A stretch of 34,948 bases of DNA from Ascoidea tarda (nom. inval.) (Eukaryota; Ascomycota; Saccharomycetes; Ascoideales; Ascoideaceae): the NCBI GenBank assembly GCA_030560485.1, contig JAKTTS010000113.1:1-34948 (forward strand). The letters run 5' to 3'. Below the pieces are notes generated by a model. That model ran no database searches. It was not told the origin of the DNA and saw only the letters and a list, made by a program, of their open reading frames with translations. The position numbers were made by a program, and so were the translations under genes. Of the stretch, positions 1 through 9,600 are shown one piece after another; position 1 is the stretch's first letter, and every line of letters starts with the position of its first letter.

Positions 1-56
1 GTGGACGATATTTTTGGTGCTTTTGGTTCTTATGTTGTTTACTTCTATGTATCTAC

Positions 57-3000
57 TTAGCTCCTGAGGAACTCCATCAACTTGTCCTTGCCCTTGAGCT
101 CGACAAGCCTATGGATGCTAATCAACTCATTTATCTCGCTCTCGCTTAAATTCAACTGCACCTCCTGACTGTGCTGGACCTTTCTCATCTTCGCTGTCTT
201 CAGAGCAGCTTCTTCTTCCTCAGGTGCATCGCTTTGGGTCTCAGAAATGTCTTTCTGGTGGTCTGGCTTGGAAAGCTCGCTGATGGCTCTCTTTTTGTTG
301 GGTCGTGATGCTTCGGGCGACCTCACAGAGGGGCCTGGCTCACTGTTGGTTATTTCATTTGAGGCTGTTTGCACTAGCCTGTTGAAGTTCTGAAGGTTTC
401 TCTTGTAATCTCTTTTGTTTCCATTGATTTTAAATTCAAATAAATTTCGAATGGCTTCAATATCCTCACTTTTACCATCTTTGTGTTTCTCAAAATTATC
501 CACCAATGTGTTCAAAATTTCGACGTTTTTGGAGTTTATCGCATTGATTTTTTGATGTATTGAATCTATCTCATTTCGTCTCCTATCTTCCACTGTCCCA
601 ATAAAATCCAAAATTACTCCATTTTCACTCATCACATAAACGTTGTCTTCAGGCTTTTCAACGATCTTTATCATCTCCTTTCCCATATTTGCCGAAACTC
701 CATTTCCTTTATCAACCGAATCAAAAAATGGTGGTATAGGCAAGTCCACTACATTATTGAAACTATAACTATCATTATTAGCGTTATTATCACTATTATT
801 AACATCATGATTATACCTATTACTTTTATTACCATTATTGTACTTCCTCTTATCATTATATCCACTATTGTGATTAATATTTCCATTCTTTTCATTTCTA
901 ATTTTAATCTTACCAATTTTTTCTTTTGTATTATTATTTACAACACCTCCATTCCCAGAAGTGCCTTCACTCATTGTTGTATCAGAAATTATTATACTTT
1001 CATTGTTCACACCATTACCACTTTTATTATCTTTTTTAGTATTAATACTATTGATAACATCATCAACATTATTGACACTATTAATTTCATCACTCATAAA
1101 TAAATCAAGCTGGAAACTTTTTGAAGTCTTTTCTCTTGCTGCTTGTTTTAATTTCTCCAAATTCGCAAAATACTCTTCTGTTTCTGTTTCATTTATTATT
1201 TCAATATTTCCATCATTTTTAAATCCTCTCGTCAGAACTTCAACATATCTTGGTTTTTTTAACTTTCTTTTTTCTTTTGGTAGCAAGTCTTCAATATGTA
1301 AGGGACATCTCCATTTTTTACCTAGTGTTTTAACTATTGATAATGGAGGTTCTAAACAATCTAGATGCCACACTACATCACAATAATCGCAAATTATAAT
1401 AGTTTTATCTGTTATTCCACATTTCCCACATCTATAACAAACATACGGTTCTCCATTATTATCAAAAACTAATTTATTATCGTTTTGGTCTTCGTATTTA
1501 TTTCTTTTAGTGAAATTGGTTGGTTTTTTAGTATTCAAATCTTGATATTCCCCAATTTTATTACTGCTGACTCCTTGAAATCTATCAATGATCTTTTTTG
1601 GTAATAAAAAAGATCTTGGATTAACTCTTTCAACTTGCCTTAATAACTTATTAAATATCCCCATCTTCTTATATTCATTCCCATATAACTTGTTGAAAAA
1701 ACTGCTTGGAAGTTTATTCACTTTACATTCTTTACAATACCAGCTTCCATCAGGAATGTTATCTTCTTCAAATGGTGGATTACAACAAGTAAAATGAAAT
1801 GATTTTGGACACGATTCACAACACACAAAGATTCCAGGTTCTCCACAAGCTGCACAAAAATCCTCATTATTCTAATATTAAAAAAAAAAAAATATTAGTA
1901 GTTGTTTAATATTTTTTTGAAATTAAATTATCTCAAAAAACATACCTTTGTTGTATCATTATCATTGTTTTGTAATTTAAAATTTCCCATTAGCTGTTCA
2001 GGAGGTGTAAAACCAAATGGATTTAGTTCATTTTTTTTACTATATTAGATTAAAAAAACCATGTTAGTAATTTGATTTGAAAACCGAAAATAGATAAGAG
2101 AGAAAAACATACACTTTTAATTTTTTTATTCTTTTTGCTGATAAATTTGTAGAAATATTATTGAAAAGACTATTTGGGGTTGTAGATCTTGACAGTCTAT
2201 TTTTTCTGCCAGATGGGATTGGATTTGAAGTTGAAGTTGAAGTTGAAGTTAAATTAAGATTGTGTAAGGGATTTTGTAGAGGATTATTCAAATTGCTCAA
2301 GTTGAGGTATTCGTTTAACCTCTCATATTCATTTTGAATAAAATTTTGTAGAATATAGGTTTTATTTTTGTTTGGATCGAATTTATCTTTATATTGATCG
2401 AAACCAGATTTTGAAGAAGGATTTAAGCCTTTGATTAGACCAGTTCTTAAAGTAGAAGAAGAAGTAATATTTTCGGATTTTTTAGTTTTCAAATTCTTGT
2501 TTAATGAAATTTCCTTTTGAAAGATCGCGTGTAAATTTTTTTTTTCAATAAAGAGGTCGATTTCCTTTTGATTAAGAAAAGAGGTATGAAATGAATGAGT
2601 AGGGGAGGTTGAATTTGAATTTGAAGATAGATCGTTGTTATTATTGTTATTGTTATTGTTATCAAAATTAGAAATTATTGGAGAAACCGAATTATTGTTC
2701 GGATTTGGAGGTAATTTTTGAGAGGAAGGGACTTTGATTTTCAAATTTGATTTCTTGTGACCTCTACCTGGACCAGGTTTTCTTGTAGATTTTTTAGTAA
2801 ATTTTCTTCTTTTGCTAGTGTCGGCAGAAGAAGCTGAGATATTTAAATTGTTATTAGTTAACTCTGAATCCTTTAAATTTCTCAAGTTTCCCAAATTTCC
2901 CAAATTTCCCAAATTTCCCAAATTTTTTAAATCAGTTAAATCAGTTAAACCATTAATGTGTTTCAAGTCCTTTGAGTCGTTTTCAAGATGAGATAATTGA

Positions 3001-3923
3001 AGATTTTTAAAATTTTTAAAATCAAATTGATTTTGATTTTGATTGAAGTTGTTTAATTTGCTTAAAATTTTTAGTTTTTTCCAAGTTGAAGGCCATAAAG
3101 CGTCCTTTCTTACCTTTGGAGGAGGTAAAGTGCTTAAGGAATAACCGGTCACACCAGGCAGAGAATGAGCAAGTTTTGGTTCAACAAATTCGAGCTGATT
3201 AGTTCCCGGGTTTCTAGCAAATAATGAGTCAGAATTAGCAGCAAAGTCAGAGTTTTTCGTAGAGATATTATCTGTATTGTTATCATCATTAATATTAGTA
3301 GCATCATTATTAATATTATCGTTAACATTATCATTATAATTATCATCATAATTATCGTTATCATTAACATTAACATTAACATTATTGTTATCATGACCAT
3401 GATCATTATTATTGTAATTATCATTGTTGTAATTACCATTATTAATAGTAGCAGTGATGTTATTATTAGCAGTCGTGTTATAGTTGTTTTCTTTATAGGA
3501 ACCATAAGAAGCAGAATCCTTGTGTAACTCAGATCTCTTTGATGGTAAATTTGAATCTGAATCAATTATAAGCTGTTCCTCAAAATCTTCAGCATCGTTT
3601 GGAAAGTAGGAGACTGGAGTGGTTCTTGGCCTTGTGGACCTTCTTCGCGACTTCAATTTAGAAGGTTTATAAGCTATCTTGGTGATCAAAGTGGGTTTTC
3701 CAGAATTCGAAGGAGAAGAGTTCAGAACCAAGGACGAGCTAAGCAAGTTCAAGGTGTTTTCCTTGTTTTTATAAGTGTGGGCTGAATTGTTTTCGCCAGT
3801 GTTGGAAGCATCGTCATTTTGAGCAGCAGCGTCGCCATTTTGAGCAGTAGAAGCAGCAGGAAAAGAAGGCAAAGCGCGATGGGCAGCAGGCGTCTTTTGC
3901 AGAGAGGAACCACGAACATCCAT
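57..3923 (-). CDS. RCO1: Rco1-like PHD-finger subunit of the Rpd3S histone deacetylase complex (three exons)
   Basis: The spliced model is 3923-2113, 2039-1946 and 1871-57, 1239 codons plus stop, in frame across both introns. ATG at 3923 is the first in the open frame. The first PHD finger lies at about residues 641-684, with C641, C644, C653, C656, H661, C664, C681 and C684 in C4HC3 order. A second, atypical PHD finger lies at about 780-827 (C780, C783, C796, C799, H804, C807, W822, C824, H827) and is followed by a basic stretch, the order seen in yeast Rco1. In Rpd3S, Rco1 with the chromodomain protein Eaf3 directs histone deacetylation over transcribed bodies, suppressing internal initiation. 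The protein is almost twice the S. cerevisiae length because the N-terminal half is packed with Asn/Asp runs and NLG repeats. It is divergent from the gene at 4154. Rco1 fits better than Cti6 because of the paired fingers and linker. Confidence 0.88.
1872..1945 (-). other. Intron 2 of RCO1
   Basis: 74-base intron on the minus strand with donor GTATGT, branch point TACTAAT at 1900-1894 and an acceptor ending TTAG at 1872. Splicing joins a 94-base middle exon in frame to the exon that opens with the first PHD finger. The A-rich tract between branch point and acceptor reads as poly-T in the RNA. Confidence 0.92.
2040..2112 (-). other. Intron 1 of RCO1
   Basis: 73-base intron read on the minus strand. 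It has donor GTATGT at 2112-2107, branch point TACTAAC at 2069-2063 and an acceptor ending ATATAG at 2040. It interrupts a codon after two bases. Without removal the frame stops within 16 codons of the donor. Confidence 0.92.
2886..2927 (-). repeat. Nine-base tandem repeat in RCO1 exon 1
   Basis: About four tandem copies of a 9-base unit (plus strand TCCCAAATT) encode the repeated tripeptide Asn-Leu-Gly. The repeat is in frame, so changes in copy number would alter length without breaking the gene. Confidence 0.85.
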
Positions 3924-4153
3924 GGTGAAGAGGGACCAGCAATGGCAGGAAGAAACAGCAGCTGGAGAGTGACGCCGGGAACCAGAGAAGAACTATCAAA
4001 GAAGAAGAACGACGGGAAGAACGCCATGCGGTCCGCGCCGGTCGTCAGGTGCCAGCTCTGCTGCGGTGTTGGCGCGTTTCCGGCACGCTTGCTGAGCCGT
4101 CTTGGTGGCGCTGCTGCTTCTGCTGCTTCTGCTGCTTCTGCTGCTCCTGCTGC
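3924..4153. promoter_or_regulatory. Shared divergent promoter of RCO1 and the Shu-like gene, G+C-rich
   Basis: 230 bases separate the two divergent start codons, so both promoters must lie here unless one gene is silent. The segment is about half or more G+C by eye, against roughly a quarter in later spacers, and the richness continues into both first exons. I see no clear TATA box. Confidence 0.6.
4111..4153 (+). repeat. CTG/CTT trinucleotide tract just upstream of a start codon
   Basis: Interrupted tandem CTGCTTCTG units end one base before the ATG at 4154. The tract makes a frame with a long leucine run, but that frame has no ATG, so it is not taken as coding. Confidence 0.85.
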
Positions 4154-4953
4154 ATGGAGCTCCTTCACGCCCGCAACCCTGGCCCCGGCGCCTTTTTCCT
4201 CTCGCTCTTCAGCGACGCCTCCTCACGCCGAGTAAGTGTGCTTCCCGCCCCCCTCTCCAGGCACCACTAACACCATCCCAGTACCTCGCAAAGCTCATCT
4301 CCGAGCTCTTGTTGCTGAACCGCTGTTGTAACAGAGTCGTCTACTTCGACTTGACCAGCTCCTTGGACTTCTTCAAGTTGGGCTCAACGATCCGGGACAG
4401 CTACTCCAAGCTGGCTGTATTCAAAGACAACAGGGCCAAAAGCGAACAGCTACTAGAAATATTCAGCAATTTGAACATAATCAAGGAAAATGACTTGTAC
4501 AGTCTTTACGACAAGCTAAAATTCTTGTGCAAACAGATATCCAATGGCTCAAATTCAGGTTCAAACTTGAAACTAATAATAATCGAGCCAATAACTCATC
4601 TAATTAAAAATCTAGACGAAATCAACAGTCTCAAGTCAATTGATAGCAATCATCAGAACCACCATGATAATGATCATGATAATGATAACAATAGCGATGG
4701 TGATAATGATGAAGAATCTGACTTCAATCTTAATTTATCCATTAAAATCGAATTAGATTTATACATTGATATCCTAAAAATTTTAAAAAAGCTATCAAAG
4801 CTTTTAAATATAAACATTCTATTATTGAATAATGACGAATCAAATAATCTATACTTGAACAATCTAGATAACAATTTCATTGACTCAAAATTTAAATTAA
4901 AATCAAAATCAAAAGCAAGCACTCATAAAAAACAAAAACATCAAGAAAACTGA
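4154..4953 (+). CDS. Putative RecA-fold, Rad51-paralogue-like protein (Shu-complex Psy3/Csm2 type)
   Basis: The spliced model is 4154-4231 and 4282-4953, 249 residues. The long frame has no ATG of its own after the leucine tract; the first exon supplies one and joins in phase 0. The fold pattern is that of a shortened Rad51 paralogue. A degenerate P-loop region (GPGAFFLSLF, about residues 10-19) has no GKT/S. A strand-plus-acid segment VVYFDLTSS follows, then a Walker-B-like strand LKLIIIEP (about 122-129), an Asp/Asn-rich low-complexity loop, and a final strand NINILLLNN. Yeast Psy3 and Csm2 have similar length, RecA-like folds and no ATP site; with Shu1/Shu2 they promote Rad51 filament assembly. 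The assignment rests on fold pattern only, and XRCC2-like or other paralogues are possible. It is divergent from RCO1 and convergent with the RNase T2 gene. Confidence 0.6.
4232..4281 (+). other. Intron in the Shu-like gene
   Basis: 50-base intron with donor GTAAGT at 4232, branch point CACTAAC at 4265-4271 and acceptor CAG ending at 4281. It moves the reading frame from the ATG-bearing first exon into the long second exon. An earlier CAG at 4258-4260 precedes the branch point and should not be used. Confidence 0.82.
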
Positions 4954-5014
4954 AATTAAAATAAAAATTAGAACTGAAATTAAAAATATTTAAATATTAA
5001 ATATTTAAATTCTT

Positions 5015-5046
5015 AAACTTTGAAACTTTGAAACTTTGAAACTTTT
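5015..5046. repeat. Eight-base tandem repeat between convergent genes
   Basis: Three exact AAACTTTG copies and one variant lie in the 147-base gap between two convergent stop codons. The A+T-rich gap presumably holds both 3' ends. Confidence 0.85.
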
Positions 5047-5100
5047 AGTAAATAAATAAATGAATAAATAGCATAAGAACTGAAGTTGATCATAACAAAT

Positions 5101-6000
5101 TCATTGGTTATAATTAAATTTAATAGGATAAATAATTCCTGTGGCTGGACATCTATTATCATAATTGGTCAATGTATCAATCGATGTGAAATTTTGTTGT
5201 AAAATAGACCCATATGAATTAAAATAATACCAGATTTCATTCAATTTTCTTCCACGACATGAAAAATAAACATTTGACCCGAAATGCTTATTCAATGATC
5301 GAGATATCTCATCTCTTGTATACGTCTTAACACCCGATGGAATAATATCATCCTCTTTTAGCCATTCATATGTAGGTAATTTTCGAAATAAATTTATTGT
5401 CACTTTAAAGTAATCAATAGCATTTTGATAACTTAAATACCCCTTTTCAATTATTTCATTCTCTTCAAATACACCTCTACTAGTCCCTTCACTACTCTTA
5501 TTTTTCTTTTGATAGCATGGTGGTTGTATCGTAGACACGCATGTCCCATGCTTGTTAAACTCATGTTTCCATAAATTACTATCGTCTCTTGAAAAATCCT
5601 TCCAATATTCATTCATATAATCTAATAATAATGTCTCATTAAACTGGTCTCCAATAACAGATCTCAAATCAAAAGTTCTTGAAAATGGTATTTGAGTTGA
5701 TCGATCACAAAACTGCTCCCACGATCCATCACATTTATCTGGCCATAACCCATGAATCGTAAAAGAGTCTTTTGGCCCTTTATATGGGTTCCAAAGTTGT
5801 GTCTGCATTATAACTCCACCAGGCGATTCAAAACAGCACAGATCAATCCCACTTAATCCATCCTCTCCCATCGAACAAGACAACAGAGGATTGGCACATT
5901 CAGGAGTCAACGACAAAGGAAATTCAAAATCTGGACTAAGTTCTTGCTTGAACAAAATCCCTGAAAATAGAAAATGGTTCAAGTAACTTGATAAAATCAT
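5101..6000 (-). CDS. RNY1: Secreted/vacuolar RNase T2 (Rny1-like)
   Basis: 299 residues from the ATG at 6000, the first ATG downstream of a TATA box. Both catalytic segments of the T2 family are intact: FTIHGLWP with H83, and KHEFNKHGTC with H146, E147, K150 and H151. The surrounding cysteines and the ending CPATGIIYP are also typical. The enzyme cleaves single-stranded RNA through a 2',3'-cyclic phosphate. In S. cerevisiae, Rny1 is vacuolar and secreted and cleaves tRNA during stress. The N-terminus ILSSYLNHFLFSGILF could act as a short, weak signal peptide. S. cerevisiae Rny1 has a long C-terminal extension that is absent here, so this is a core-domain enzyme like filamentous-fungal T2 RNases. 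The frame is open upstream of the ATG but contains no other ATG. Confidence 0.9.
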   Translation of the reverse strand: MILSSYLNHFLFSGILFKQELSPDFEFPLSLTPECANPLLSCSMGEDGLSGIDLCCFESPGGVIMQTQLWNPYKGPKDSFTIHGLWPDKCDGSWEQFCDRSTQIPFSRTFDLRSVIGDQFNETLLLDYMNEYWKDFSRDDSNLWKHEFNKHGTCVSTIQPPCYQKKNKSSEGTSRGVFEENEIIEKGYLSYQNAIDYFKVTINLFRKLPTYEWLKEDDIIPSGVKTYTRDEISRSLNKHFGSNVYFSCRGRKLNEIWYYFNSYGSILQQNFTSIDTLTNYDNRCPATGIIYPIKFNYNQ

Positions 6001-6134
6001 TTTTACCAATACTTGAGATAATGAATAAGAATTAAATGGTTCTAGCAGTTGAAAATACTCTTCTAATTAGTAAAAATTGATAAAGAGTGATAAAGAGTGG
6101 TGGAAAAGATCAAAGAAACTCGAGAAAAACACTC

Positions 6135-6142
6135 CTTATATA
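6135..6142 (-). promoter_or_regulatory. TATA box of the RNase T2 gene
   Basis: TATATAAG on the minus strand, matching TATAWAWR, about 135 bases upstream of the ATG at 6000. A regulated, stress-type promoter would fit an RNase T2 gene. Confidence 0.55.
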
Positions 6143-6247
6143 CTGATTATTCGCTTATCTCCTCATATCTCATTATATTGTTTCTTCTTTGAGTGATGCT
6201 GCGATAACGTTTTTGCCTCCAGCCAATCGTCAAACAGTGCGTGAACA

Positions 6248-6253
6248 ACGCGT
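6248..6253. promoter_or_regulatory. MluI cell-cycle box (MCB), distal
   Basis: ACGCGT, the core site of the G1/S factor MBF (Mbp1-Swi6), about 350 bases upstream of the PDS5 start. The site is palindromic, so orientation is not informative. Confidence 0.5.
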
Positions 6254-6450
6254 CGCAAACGCCCTTTTTGCTAATGGTCGTTTTCTTTTGTTCGCTAAGC
6301 TTGCTTGTTGTTCGTAATCCACATTGCTGAAACAGTTCTGCTGTACTTGTCTGCAGCTGCATGCCTCAAAATAAATGCATTAGAAAACTCAAAAATCAAA
6401 CAAAATTCGTGTGCTTACGTAAACAACAACACTGAAAATTGTTTCCTTGA

Positions 6451-6456
6451 ACGCGT
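6451..6456. promoter_or_regulatory. MluI cell-cycle box (MCB), proximal
   Basis: A second ACGCGT, flanked as AACGCGTTT, about 150 bases upstream of the PDS5 start. This is a typical distance for functional MCBs in S. cerevisiae S-phase genes. Confidence 0.6.
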
Positions 6457-6603
6457 TTCAGTTTTATTTTGATGTGCTTTTTCTGATTCATCCAATTGAA
6501 TTTACAACCACTGAAAATTAGATGGTTGTTCTTGAAACCCTCATCAAGATTCAATCTGGTTTTGTTCAGCTATTGTTCTGATCTGACGCTATAATATCCC
6601 ACA

Positions 6604-9600
6604 ATGGCCAAATCTTCTTCTCTACAGAAATTGAAATTCAAAGAGAGTATTATACCAACCATTAAAGACCCAATTTCTGCTAAAGTTCTCTTGAATCGTT
6701 TGACCAATTTATTCAATGAATTGACCTCTGTTGATCAAGAAAAAGTGGATTTATCCACCTTTGATGCAATCAAAAAGGACTTGGTTAATCAAAAATTGCT
6801 TAAACATAATGATCAAGGTGTCTCAGTATACGTTGCTTCATGTATAGCCGATTTATTGCGAATCTACGCACCAGATGCTCCTTTTACTGCAAATCAATTA
6901 ACTGATATATTTAAGTTATTTTTAAAAAATTTCAAAAATTTAGGTAATCCTGATGGTCCATATTACGACCAAGTGGTCTATCTTCTAAAGCGACTAGCTG
7001 AAGTCAGAAGCATTATTTTAATTACTGATTTACCTAAATCTGAATCTTTAATCGAAAAATTATTCGATTTATTTTACAACGTTCTTTCAACTAAAAATGT
7101 TCAAAAAAACTTAATTCCGGTTATCTCAATGATTCTTGGTGAAGTTATAGCAGAAGCTGAATTAATCCCCTTATCTGTATTGAAATTAATATTAAATAAA
7201 TTTCTAACCAATACAACTAATCCATCAAATATAAATTTGATAACTTCTTCTTTAAATATCTCATCGCCATCTTTTGCATATACAGTAGCAATATGCCAGA
7301 CCAATTCTGATAGATTATCAGCTCAATTAAATAAATTCATATCCGATATATTAAATGAAAATATCCGTCTAATTGCAAATGAGTCTGTCGACATAAAAGA
7401 TAATGTTACACATAAAAGTAAAAATAAAAATAAACACAAAAAAATCAACAATGACAGTTCTGATAATGAAAGTGAAGAAGAAGATGATGATATAGATCCA
7501 AAAGTTGCAATGAAAAATCTTGAAAAAGTTCATAAATTAATCGTTGAAATATGGAAATACGTACCAGATTTATTATCTTCAGTAATGGGTTTAATTGATG
7601 ATGAATTATTGTCTGATGATGTCAAACAAAGAGTTCTTGCAACTGAAGCCATTGGAAAAATTATAGTTCATCAATCCCCAAAGGTCAATTTTGTCGTCAA
7701 ACACCATGAAACCTGGATAAAATGGCTTAAAAAAACCTTGGATATATCTCCTCAAGTTAGGATAAAATGGATCGAAGAAAGTTCAAAAATTTTGGTTTCT
7801 AGAACTGATTTAATTGCAGATATCTCTAATGGTATCTCTAAATCTTTAATAGATTCGGATGAAAAAGTCAGATTATCTGCTTGCAAAATGTTAAATGAAA
7901 ATTTACAGCCTTCCGTTTTTATTAGTAGATTTAGTAATAATATCACAATAATGAAAACATTAGGCCAATTGGTAAGAGAAAAACATTCGGAAATTAGAAA
8001 TGAAGCTATAAAAATATTGGGAAACTTGTATAATTATGCCATTAATGATCTAATATCTTTAGACCTTGACAATTTTAACGCTATCAAACAAAAAGATAAT
8101 AAAAAGGATGGTTCTTCAGATCTCAATAATAAAAATGGTACTACCACCGATGAAAAGGAAAAACAAAAGGATAAGGAAAATCCTCTAAAAGATTTGGTTT
8201 CATGGATTCCAAATAGCATTTTTAATTTAATTTATATTAATGACAAAGAGATCAATTATTCTGTTGATATTACTTTATTTGAGCATTTCTTTCCGATTGA
8301 ATCTAATAATGAAATCCGTGTAAAAAGACTTTTATATATTTTAAATTCTTTAGATGATAGGGCTCTAAAGTCATTTCAGGCTTTTAACAAACGACAAAAA
8401 CGTTTATCAGAAGCATTCCTCACTTTGTTAAATTTATGCGAGAAATTTAATGGGGGGACTATATCAGATCAGAAACAAAAAGAACTTCTAGAGAAAAATA
8501 TTAATAAGGTATTACAATGGCTATGTGTTCAAATGCCTGGAAATTTAAACACGTATAATGTTTTGGATAGATTTGTCAAGCTTAACAATAGAAGGTTATT
8601 CCATTTAATAAAACTATGCATTTCATCTGACAGTGATTATGAAACTATTAAAAATTCGTTGAAAGAACTATTTAATAGATTGACTGATTCTAAAACTATC
8701 AATAACCTTCCTAGCAGTGGTCAGAATGAATTAATTTCAGTTTCAACAACAGACATGATAAAAAATTTCAAATTGTTTATGTACAGATCTAGTGTTATTT
8801 TTTTCAACAAAAGCAATATTTCAATTATAATGAGCTATACTAAAGATGAAACGAGTCCATTTAATAGAATCGCTAATGAAATAATAGAACAGATTTCTAA
8901 TATTATTCCAAATGTTTTTCAGAATCATATTCATGAGTTAAATAATTTAATCATTGATTCATCTCCTTCTAAATCGAATAATAGTGGAAAAATTTCTGAA
9001 GATGAAATGGAGGTTGATAAACCATATGATATAAATATCAAATCATTAAAAGCTTCATTTCTTTTTTTCAAAAGATATCCTAGTTATTTACCTACAGATG
9101 AACATTACTTTAATTCATTAAAAGATTTTTCAATCAATGGAAGTCCATTAGAAGCCAAATATGCTATTAAAATAATTTGTCTCTCTAAACAAAAAGAAAG
9201 CTTATCAAGTTCTATTTTTAAAGAACTATATCCATTGGACTATAAAAGCTCTAACTTTGTGACATCTTTATCTACAATTGCTGAGTTATTTCTATATCAA
9301 AAGTCATTAGTAGAGCCTGAGGCAGCTGAAATAACATCTTATTTAATCAAAGAGGTTCTTTTAGAGAATCGTGTTTCTGCAGATGATGAAAATGATCCTG
9401 ATTGGATTAGGAATAGTGAGCTAGAAAATAAAGTTTATGATGAGTGTTATGCCAAAGTTTTTGCGCTTAAAGTTTTTGTTAATAGACTTAAATCTTTAGA
9501 AAGTGAACCCAATGCTGAAGAATTGGCAGTGATGGTTTTGAAATTGTTTATTTCATTAATTAGTAATGGTGGAGAAATTGTTTCCAAGAAATCCGCAAAT

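Larger units (their letters stand above)
6143..6603. promoter_or_regulatory. Divergent promoter region between RNase T2 and PDS5
   Basis: Upstream DNA for both genes. It contains two ACGCGT boxes listed separately. A 71-codon minus-strand frame starting at 6362 has no recognisable features and overlaps the promoter, so it is not called. Confidence 0.6.

Noticed and set aside
3749-4168. Minus-strand frames with Ala-Glu repeats opposite the first exon
   Set aside because: They overlap the RCO1 start, two other open frames and the CTG repeat; composition is that of a translated microsatellite.
4049-4270. Plus-strand frame with Cys-rich runs through the CTG/CTT tract
   Set aside because: Only the part from the ATG at 4154 to the donor at 4231 is used, as exon 1 of the Shu-like gene. 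The Cys/Trp-rich upstream part is a translated repeat.
4102-4953. Unspliced 283-codon version of the Shu-like gene starting in the leucine tract
   Set aside because: Its first codon is TTG and no ATG occurs anywhere in the frame; the spliced model resolves this.
6147-6362. 71-codon minus-strand frame with a real ATG
   Set aside because: It spans the divergent promoter including an MCB, has no domain or credible composition, and would place a gene on top of the RNase T2 TATA region.
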